Of a DNA stretch of 64,000 bases, positions 33,715 through 42,958 are shown piece after piece. This stretch comes from Gnetum montanum (Eukaryota; Streptophyta; Gnetopsida; Gnetales; Gnetaceae). The DNA is taken from contig MNCI01004353.1 in the NCBI GenBank assembly GCA_015680685.1, forward strand, positions 273,498 through 337,497. The letters are read 5' to 3'. The translations under genes were made by a program, and so were the position numbers. Numbering within the stretch: the stretch's first letter is position 1; each line of letters begins with the position of its first letter. Under the pieces are notes generated by a model, which worked only from the letters and a program-made list of their open reading frames with translations, ran no database searches and was not told where the DNA came from.

Positions 33715-36700
33715 ATGATGGCTCCGAGGAAGGAACGCACAAACTTGGCACTTGCGAAGGTTGAGGAGGTGAAGCAAACCCTAGGGCATGTGACACAAGC
33801 ACGCGTCGCGGTGCAAAAGGACATGCCACTGACTCGGTAGGCTACTATGCTTCCTTTGTTTTTTCGTGATTCTGCTATTACCCTTTTTTTTTGCTTCTGT
33901 TGTTCTCTGCTTTCATTTTTCATCCTAGTTTTGGCCATTTTCACTTTTTGTTATTACGTTGTTTTGGCCTTTGCATCACCGCTGCTACCGTTTTGGCCAC
34001 AGCAAGTGTATAAAACGTTATGCCATCATTGCATGCAAGGTCGCTTAAACCACCATTGCCGTAGTTGTCATAACCGCAGGGGTTCGGACAGTCAAAGCCA
34101 CCTGGCTTTCGAATGGCGTGACGTAAGACCCTTAGGAGGGTTGGGCCATGCGTGATGTAAGAGTGCGACACGTGTTTTGTCAAGGCGTGTCATTAATTGC
34201 CTTATTAGGGTTAATTGCTCTATTGCTACGTTAGGCTATTTTTATTTTTTTTTGCTACGCTACCACTGTCATGCTCTTACTACACTACGTGTGAGAAGAG
34301 GTTTATGCTACACTATATGCGTGGACTACTAAGTATTGCTACGTTGTGTGTGTATTGCACTTAGTCATGATGCTAACACTTGCGGGTTGCATTGTGTAGA
34401 ATGGGGCTAAGGCCAATGCTAATTGTTTTAGAAATTAGAGGGGTGCTGTGTCATGTAAGCAAACCTATGGCCAATGCTCCTCCTCCCCAGATGCGTATGG
34501 AAGAGCAGGGAGTCTGGTTCAGGCAAGGGGCATAGGACTTCTTGTAATTCCTCCTCGACCACTTCAGTGTGATTGTTTGGTCCTCCCTAGAGGAGGAGGA
34601 GGCGACTGGCATAATAGAAGCCATATTGCCTGGGGCAAGTCGGGGCATTCTGAGGTTTTTGACTAACGGGGCAATCATGAGCACGTAGGAGGAAGGATCC
34701 AGTCAACGCCCAACAAGGTTTAGGCATTTGACTTGGATCTGGGAGATGCTTGAGTACAACTGCTACCACCGTTTCAACACACTATTCCTCGCATGTTTTA
34801 TGACAACGTGTTTCCAGAACGCACAGGGAACTGTCTACTGTGTTGGTGGGTGAGTTTTGCAGCCTTGCTCCAATGTGTTGTGCGACGCTGGCCATGTTAG
34901 CCAAATGCTAACAATGTGTGTTTGTTACTAGGTTCTTCATCAATAAGGATGGAGTTCATGACCAACCGGGTCTGCTGGCTACAGCACAGCTAGCCCTACA
35001 GGAGTTCTTTTCTGCTGAGAATCTGCGGACGGGTGTGATCAGTCAATGCGGGGGTGAATATCACACTTACCTAGGCCTATTCCACATTCTCTACGATCAG
35101 TGCAAGGGGCAGGGTTGGCTAGATGAGGAGTGGGCAGAACCCGTTCATATCAGTCACGGTTGAACTTCCACCGTTCCCTTTACCATATAGGCCTGGTAGG
35201 CCAAATAGTAAGTGTTACATGCCTAAGTGTCTTTGCAATCTTTGTACTTTCTACGTTTTTATGCTAAACATTTTTGCGAAAACTGTTGCAGGGGTGAAGA
35301 AGCCCCAGGAGGTGACGGTGGTAACCACCGAGGCACAAGGGGCGAACATCTACTTCAAATACGGCGAAGTAGAACCGAGCCAACGCTGGATAAACCGTGT
35401 GGCTTCGAAATCCTTGGTCTGAAACATCCAAGAGGCTGGGCTTATGGATCTATTCATGGCCCCGAATTCGAACATTCCTGCCGCCAAGATGCTCTCCCTG
35501 GTCAACTCCTTTTCTGAAAAGGTAGGTCGCTTCTGCACGCACATATGAGGCATGCGGGTGGTCATTGAAATCAATGACCAACTGTTCATGGACTTCTTCG
35601 GTGTTCCTGTCGATGGCGTCCTTATAGGGTCGAAGAGCAAGAAGGAGTTGACCCTTTAGAAGAAGGATATTGAGGAGTGGCTGGGGATTGCTAAGGAGCA
35701 AAAGGGGCTCCCCATGGAAAAGCTTAAAGATAGGCCTACCAAAGAGATTTACCATGTCTTCCATGCTCACGTGTTCCCCCGATTGCTTACCCAAGGAAAG
35801 GTCTTGGGGCTTGAGCAAGCCTGGATAATGTAGGAGGTCATGAAAGAGGGAGCCTGTTACAATTGGGCTAGCTATGTATGTAAAGGCTTGCAGGCTAAAA
35901 TCTTGGGACTCCACCAGAAATCGGAGTCTCGTTCCAACATACATTATGCCTTCTACGTAGGCTGTCTAAAGTGCTTTGCAGAGTTTCTAGTGGTTCACAA
36001 GAATGGAGTCTAGGTCATGCAAAATCGTAACCAAATTTCCAGACCGTGGATTTGCCAGATCCTTTGGACCATCCAAGCCCAAGATCCCCCAAAAATAATT
36101 GGGGAATCGCTCTCTGTAACAACTAAGGATCGGGTGGCTCGCGACATTCGTGGCCAAGACAGCATAGGAGAGACACCCCCTACTGTAGCCGATAGCGTGT
36201 TTTAGGGGGAACGTCTCATAACTGAGACTATGCCCAAAAGGTTACAGTGAAAGAGGCCTCCCCCAGCTAAGGAGACCCTTCGCGTGGAGGAAGAGAAGGG
36301 GTGAAGACTGCGACTTAAACTACAAAGGATGCAACCCCCCATTGGTAAACACTTTTGTCTAATGCTTACTTTGTTATTGTCTACTACGCTATGCTACATA
36401 GCGTAGCGTAACACCTGATTTAGGCTAACTTATTTTGTACTAATGCAAATGTGCTTCTCTACTGGTAGAGGAAGAAGAAGAAGAAGAAGGCGATGAAGAA
36501 GTGTCAGCCCCTAAGGTGGGGGCAAAAAATAAAGACATGGAGGCCCCAGTCATGGAAGAGAGGGCCCAGATTAAGAATAAAGGAGCTCTTGTCACTAAGG
36601 CAGGGCTCTTGTCATCAAGGAGAATCCTCCTACCAATGAGGAGGGCACTTTTGAAGACGAAGTAGAGTCTCCTTTGAATAAAAGGGACATTGGTTTTTCC

Positions 36701-38173
36701 AAAGGAAAGGTGCCAGCGTACGAAGAAGAGGCTTGTGCAGACTCAGCAGGGCCTTCTACCAAGGCTACCATAATCGTTTTGCATCAACCAAAAGGGAGAC
36801 TACAACCAGACGCTAGTGAGTTTAGCAATATGTCTACCTTGTCACAGCCCCCTTTCAACCATTGCTAATATGTTTAGTCATGTAACAGGCGCTACTATTG
36901 ATGCTACAGAACACCCTTTGACTCATGCGGAATCATGGGCCGAGATCCTCGATAAGCTTGCATTCGTGCAGGGAATCGTTGATGACATGATTAATCGCCT
37001 TCAGCAGGTGAACCCTGACGCGGGTAAGTAGTAGTGTTAGATGTTCTCATGTTATTATGCTAGAATCTTGTTAAGTTTGCTAACCTTGCTATGCTAACGC
37101 AATTGCTACGCTCTTTGTGTCATGGTAGCCTCTCGACTCAAATGGGACTCGGCACGACCTTTGAAAGCCAATGTCGTGCCTACATTCCCACCTGAAGTGA
37201 CCAAGGTGTCTCGTCGCATGTATAACAAGGCTTGCAAATGCATTTTGCACTCAGCATGCTCCTTATGGGAGTATAAGCGCATCAACGAGGACCTGTGGCA
37301 ATGAGTCCAAAGGGCTGAGTAAAGAGAGGTCGACCTGGTCGTCAAGGTGGAGGATCTCATGTCGAGGAACGAGTTCCTCATAGCCCGTAACACAAATAAT
37401 GAGGACTGGTGCATGGCTGTAATAGACTACACCAAGTTTTGGATTGTTGCGCGTTAGAACGTTGAAGCCACTCGCGAGATAATCGAACAGCAGATGCAAA
37501 TGGACTTGCTAGCCTAGAAGTGTCAAGATCTGAAAGACTTCAACGCCAAGGTTCACCAATGGGGGCAGTCCCAGAGAAATCATAAACACATGTACAAACG
37601 GGACAATGCCACCCATTGTAAACTGTATAAGGACACTGTTGTGGAGACGTTTACATATGAAGCATTCATAAATGTCATTGACGCTTCTAAGGCCTATGCT
37701 AGGTTCAAGGAGCAGATAAAGGTTATAGAATCTCCTAACTTGAAAGTGGACCTTCCCACAGGAAAGACTGCAACCTTCTCCCTTTCCCCAGGACCACCAA
37801 GGTGGACAACCGACGAAAGGGAGAGAGCTGCTGCAAATGCTGAACATAGCAACAGACATTGGATGGATATTATGGCAGAGGAGGTCTAGCATCACCTCAG
37901 GCTCGGTTTAAACCGAATACCTTTTGAGACGGACATAGGCCCTTCTCAGGTTAGTCACTTTTTTACTGTGTTAATGCTCATGCTCTATTGTAGTTTGCGC
38001 TTGTTGCCCTAGCTGACCACTTCACTACTACGATGCAAGCTCCATATGAGGGCGTAGGGCTCGTAAAGGGAGGGAATGAAGAACCGGACAAGGACAACAC
38101 AAGGGAAGGCGATGCAACAAGAAATGATGCAGGAACAAATGGCAAAGACGATGCAAACAGAGACAACCCATGA
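33715..38173 (+). pseudogene. Eight-exon antisense gene inside the Tat element
   Basis: Exons: 33715-33836, 34400-34849, 34932-35207, 35292-36344, 36469-36815, 36889-37023, 37129-37949 and 37994-38173. All seven introns are GT-AG (for example CG|GTAGGC, GG|GTGAGT, A|GTAAGT, G|GTAAAC), and reading phase is compatible at every junction. Summed exons give 3384 bases, about 1127 residues. N-terminus: MMAPRKERTNLALAKVEEVK. Exon 4 contains INDQLFMDFFGVPVDG and KEIYHVFHAHVFPRLL, loosely like the plant-transposon domain of Athila-type accessory ORFs. Exon 5 has a Glu run (EEEEEEGDEE). Exon 7 is charged and probably helical. Exon 8 ends in a hydrophilic GNEEPDKDNTREGDATRND tail. Exons carry about a dozen TAG/TGA stops and two apparent single-base frameshifts (about 35140-35160 and 36600-36615), so it is a pseudogene here. 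Function unknown. Confidence 0.75.
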
Positions 38174-38344
38174 CATTATGGGATTTTTTTTTGAAATTTT
38201 GAATTTTCGTAACAAATTTTGCAAACACTATTTAAAAGACAACAATTTTGAATGATGCGAAGAGAGTTTTGCGAAACAGAAATTGATTCATTGCATACAT
38301 GCATTGCCTATGTGCTGCGTTTTGTACAAAATGTTCATGCTTTC

Positions 38345-38615
38345 GTGTGCTAGTTTTAGGTCATTTCGGGTCATTGCTAGTTTTAGGCCGTTTCGGGCCA
38401 TTGCTAGTTTTAAGCCATTTCAGGCTATTGCGTAGCATGCCAAAAGAGATGATATGTTAACAACTTGAACAACGGCTAATTGGTAACTTATGCTAGTTTT
38501 AGGCCATTTTGGGCCATTGCTAGTTTTAAGCCATTTCGGGCCATAGCATAGTTTTAGGCCGTTTCAGGCCATAGCGTAGCTTTAGTTTTAGGCCTTTTCA
38601 GGCCATAGTGTAGCA
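38345..38615. repeat. GCTAGTTT-type tandem array 3
   Basis: About eight units of TGCTAGTTTTAGGCC followed by TTTCGGGCCAT, 27-28 bp each, partly interrupted by GTAGCATGCCAAAAG repeats. It lies just downstream of the antisense gene's stop codon and before the protease. It is the best-ordered of the three arrays. Confidence 0.75.
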
Positions 38616-38940
38616 TGCCAAAAGGATGGCATGTTAACAAAGTAAAAGCGATAAATGTACCAGGGATAGCAACTGGGAAGTGGGGTTGCTACGCTATGTG
38701 TAGCTGCCTCCTGACCCGTCGTGGGTTGATCAAGACGTAAGGCCGAGGCGTTTCACCATGGCCCTCGTTCACATAGTTGTCCCCCGCTTGGAAGGGCAAC
38801 TCAACCCTTGCGCTTTCGTTTTGGTAACCAGTTTGCTGAGCCGATTTTTCCATTGGATGTTCAGTGCATGCATGAGCAGATGTTTCATTCTCAGAGGTTA
38901 TGACCTCTGAGCCCTGCTCCGTGTCTATGTTACTGATAGC
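38616..38940 (-). other. Spacer after protease, no intact gene
   Basis: Contains one TAGCG-type word and otherwise the decayed downstream continuation of the protease frame. Nothing else is recognised. Confidence 0.4.
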
Positions 38941-39528
38941 TTATGTTGCTACTTCATTACCATAGATGACCACCTCCCTACCTGCATATGGTAGATGGAT
39001 TTCTTGATGTATAGGTGAGGAGACAGCTCTAAGTTGTGCTAACCATGATCTCCCCAAGATCAGGTTAAACTTGGGCATTTCCTCAACCACGATGAATGTT
39101 GCGTTTGTGGGGAACTGGTCCCCTGCTACGAAGTCTATGTGAACTGTGCCTTTCACCAGGACGCTTGCCCCATTGAACGAACTTAGACACAACGTTACTG
39201 TGGGTTTGATCTAGTCGACCAAGCCTAACTTGTCCACAATAGGGAAGGGGATGATGTTCGTGGTAGCTCCATCATCAACGTGTACCCTTCGGATCCGGTG
39301 TTGGCCGACCTGAATTCTGATGAAAAGAGGTTCTGTTGTCACCTGACCCCTCTTGGGATCTTCCCTAATGGCATCATCACTGAAAGTCAATTGGGATGGC
39401 TTAGGCTCTACAGGTGTAGGGGAAAGCATGATCGAGTGGATCACTTCCTCTTTTGCTGGCATGTCTTCGTTGACTGGAATCACTGTCAACATGCAGATCA
39501 GAGCCTTGCAATGGGGAATAGATGTCAT
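38941..39528 (-). pseudogene. Aspartic protease of the Tat element
   Basis: It cleaves the Gag-Pol precursor. The minus strand reads RRVHVDDGATTNIIPFPIVD near 39211-39290, with DDG where the catalytic D-[ST]-G is expected. After a stop near 39205 it continues VKGTVHIDFVAGDQFP, then FNLILGRSWLAQLRAVSSPI (38941-39192). The ILGR-W block is standard for Tat-type proteases. It ends about 6 kb before the RT begins, the two being separated by the opposite-strand gene. Confidence 0.75.
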
Positions 39529-39645
39529 GATTAGGTCGTATAGGCTTAGTGAAGTGTTTTTCTATTTTACAGCCTGCTTGACCTGAGCAAAGGCATCCAA
39601 AAGGTTTTGGCCACCCCCCTATTTAACGTTTTCCTCTTCTTTTAT

Positions 39646-42361
39646 TCATCCCAAGAGATGAATTTCCCGAGGGGTAACTTCGGATCTAGGTTCACACCCC
39701 TTTTGGCAGGGTGGCACGGACTGTGCTGTTGTAGTAATGCACATCTTTGGTGACGAGGGTGTAGGTGTAGGGGGTGGAGACGTAGGCTTGGGGATACCTT
39801 GGACGGTGTTTCCTCTTAATGTCCCACCCGCGAAATGCACTTCCCATTTCTTAGGACGAGAAGGTTGTTCAGCTGTTCTATGCGAGGTGGGGGCTATCAA
39901 ATGAGTCGGCACCCTAATGATGAAAGGCGCTAACGGTGTTAGAGGGCGAAGTAGCATGATTTCGCTAATAGGTGGCGTAGAGATGGATGCCCATGGAGGA
40001 ACTTTCAGAATAAACGGCTGTTGCGGGCTTTGGTTAGCTGCTCGTGGTGCTGGTGCACTATGCTGAGGCACGTGAATCACAAATGGCTGCTGGGGTGGCC
40101 TAGGATCATTGTCAATGCTGATGGCATTGATGATGTAACCGACATTATTGGCGTTGAGGGGATCTTTGTAGACATGCATAGATTGGTTTTCGAGACGTAC
40201 TGGGTTACTTTCGTCCAACACCAGCTTTCCCTAGTCGATGAATCTCTAGATGTCATCTTGCAATGCTAGACAATAATCCGTGTTGTGACCACACTGTTGG
40301 TGGTAGTCACAAAACCTATCCAGCCTGAGACCCTTAGGAACTGGGGGCTCATTGGGTAGGGCCAAAGAGGGGTTCCTAAGGAGCTCACAATAGCGTTGAT
40401 GTTTATTGATTTCTTTTTGCGACATTTGCTTGTACTGCATTTGCCCTGCTGCCAATAGCTGCTTCAAAAGTTCTGAAGGCTTGAAAGGCAGCGAAATGTA
40501 CTTTGAGCAATCTTTTGCACTCAAAGTTTGGCTTGGGTTGCGTAGATGTCTTAAGTGCGGGAATCGGAGGTTGTGACATGTTGTCCTTCTTGGGCATGGG
40601 GTTAGATACGGGTACGACCAATTTCTTGCTATTCTTGTTACTATTGTTACTAGGTCGGGGCTTGGCCTCAGTCACCACAGCGGCCACTGTGGTTGTTGGG
40701 GCTTTACCCTTGTCCTTCTTTGTGAATGTGCTTTTGTAAGCAATGTAAGCCAGGTTTTTGCTTGCCTCAACCACGTCCTGTATGCTCTTAGTCTAAGTGA
40801 AGGCTTGACTAAGAGTGCGAGAGACGAGATAGTACAGTTTAGACTTGATAAAGTCATTCACTGCACCCTTAAAGATGGCCAATAAGTGGCCTTCCATGAT
40901 GGGCTCGTGGATTTCATTAAGGGTCACGCTCCATCACTGGATGAACTTCTGGACTAGTTCCAAAGGCTCCTGCTTCACGCTCATTAGCTGATCCAGCATG
41001 ATTTTTGGCTTCAAGTTATACTTGAAGCGTGTCACAAACTAGGTTAGAAGCTCTTCTAACGTTGAAATGGATGAGCGTGGCAACGCACAATACCAGTCTA
41101 AGGCTCTCCCAGCTAGGGACATGGCAAAGACATGAATGATCATGTGCAACCATTGTTGCAATAGGAGAGACTCACACCTAAAGGTAACTAGGTGTGCATT
41201 GGGATCTCCCTCCCCATCATACTTCATGAAGTAGGAGAGGGACATCCCTGGGGGTAATGTCAGAGCAGGGATTGTAGGGCTGATAGGGTCATCTTGGTAA
41301 AAGTCCATGACTTGTACTGTGTCAGACCCGACAGCCTTGAGGCGTTTGATTTCCTCAGTGAGGGTCTAGATGAGATGGAACACTTAGTCCAGACCCTACG
41401 ATGTGGGTGGTTGGGGAACTGCTGAGGCAGCCCCTACCTGTGGAATGGCAGGGGTGGCAGTGTGACCCATCGGTGGTACCGTTGGGGTAGCCCCCACGAG
41501 CGGTGTTGTTTGCACTATCCACGACTCGGGAGGTGGTGCGGTTGGAGCAGCAACCGCGGGTTGTTCCGTTAGATAGACCGTTTGTGTTGCCGACGGAACA
41601 GACCATAGCCCCATGTTAGGTTGTACTGTTTACCGGGTTTGGTAGGTTTGAGGGCGAACATAATGAGACATCTACGATGGTTGTGGAATAGGCGCAGAAG
41701 TGAATGGGATCCAACACGTGGACGGGCTTGGGCCTGCCGTAGTGGGTGAAACAGATGTGAATGTAGGAATCGAAATGGAAGTTGCGTAAGATTGTGAACA
41801 AGGCACTGTGTGAACATGCGATAAGGTAGCTGTGATTGGTGTGTGATGCGCTACAGGAATGGGTTGTTGAATAGTTTGTGAAGGCATAGTCGTTGCAAAT
41901 GAAACAGGAGAATAAGGGTGTTGATATGCCGGGAAGGTGACATGGCTACCCATTGCAGTTGTAGTTGCAAGCTGCGGGAGCATAGGCGTGATGACAAAGA
42001 GAACAGTGACAAACAACGGGTTGGCTCAGAAGGACTGGGTAGGAGGGATAGGAACGGGGTTGGTTGGACCTCCCTTGTCGGATTGGGAATCGAGTTCCTC
42101 CTGTCCGTCCTAAAAAGCGTCATCCTGGTTGGACGCTATGTCTTGTTGCTCCCTAAGCCTAGCCAACTGGATTAGTTGGTCTAAAAGACTTTGGTTTATT
42201 TGTGTCAGAGGTATGGAAACACCGGGAGTGGGAACAAATTCCTTCTCGTCGCAATAAGCGAACTCGAAAGTACGTTTATCTTTGAGTTTGTGTACATCCA
42301 AAGGCAGGTTTGCCTGGACCTTTACACAGAGGAAGTTGTAACGCTCATGTTGCTGGGCCAA
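39646..42361 (-). pseudogene. Gag of the Tat element
   Basis: The probable start is ATG at 42361 (MAQQHERYNFLCVKVQANLP). A proline/threonine-rich linker follows (41310-42110). The conserved gag core near 40800-41308 reads LPPGMSLSYFMKYDGEGDPN, then FAMSLAGRALDWYCALPRSS. A basic stretch (TFTKKDKGKAP) is at 40700. A zinc-knuckle-like FCDYHQQCGHNTDYC lies near 40270-40320, matching the CxxH-x-x-GH-x4-C form of Tat elements. Then a linker runs toward the protease. Stops and frame changes occur at 41036, about 40800, and 40400-40520. The gene continues into the protease at 39528. Confidence 0.75.
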
Positions 42362-42611
42362 ACCCTCAAGTCCCCAGTTTTGGATCCTGAGGGATCAACG
42401 TGTTTCCAGCATTGGGTTCAGTAGTTATTCGGCACCAGTGGTGCCCTGAACTATGATGGGGACCTCCACATTGAAGGTGTTAACAATGGTAGTTGCAGAA
42501 GTCATTACTACTAAGCTAGATAGTTTTGCAAATGTGAAAAGCAAGGAAATTAGAAAGCTAAGCAATTTTGCGAACTGAGAAGAGTAAATAAGTTGGCAAG
42601 CAATAAAAAGA

Positions 42612-42940
42612 AGGCTTTATGTCTTGTCGAGCTCCCGAGGAACCGTCGAAGCGACCGACCTGTACCACATGATGCATAAACAACCATGAAGGGTGTCACA
42701 TTTAGGCTAATGTGCAATAGCGTACAGGGCGCGTGCAAGACTACCATAAGACAGGCAAGTCAATTGGCAACCGAAGGGTTTACATCCTGTAGGGTTCCTG
42801 GGGAACCGTCGAGGCAACCGATCTACACTGCACGACGCATAAACAACCATAGAAGGGTGTCAAGTTTACACTAATGAGTATCAAGGTCCAGAAGGCTTAC
42901 AAGACTACCGTGACACACAGAAAGGCACCAAAAGCCCTCC
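42612..42940 (-). repeat. 163-bp tandem duplication in the Tat leader
   Basis: Two units of about 163 bp: GAACCGTCGA near 42640 and 42803, ATAAACAACCAT near 42677 and 42838, and AAGACTACC near 42737 and 42901. The units have diverged by about 20-25 percent by eye. They sit between primer site and gag, where packaging and dimer signals are expected. Confidence 0.7.
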
Positions 42941-42951
42941 TTCTAGCACCA
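42935..42951 (-). promoter_or_regulatory. Probable primer-binding site of the Tat element
   Basis: On the minus strand TGGTGCTAGAAGGAGGG starts seven bases after the LTR end GGTCGCTACA. TGG fits the CCA end of a tRNA. I could not assign the tRNA from memory. Confidence 0.5.
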
Positions 42952-42958
42952 GAAATAC

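Noticed and set aside
33518-38173. The antisense block as a separately nested transposon
   Set aside because: I looked for terminal repeats and a duplicated target site around 33400-33520 and 38174-38350 and found none. Shared TAGCG words and GCTAGTTT arrays tie it to the surrounding Tat element. It remains possible but unsupported.
38345-38615. CRISPR-like regularly spaced repeats
   Set aside because: Units are contiguous, vary in sequence and spacing, and lie in a plant retroelement. They are tandem repeats, not a repeat-spacer array.
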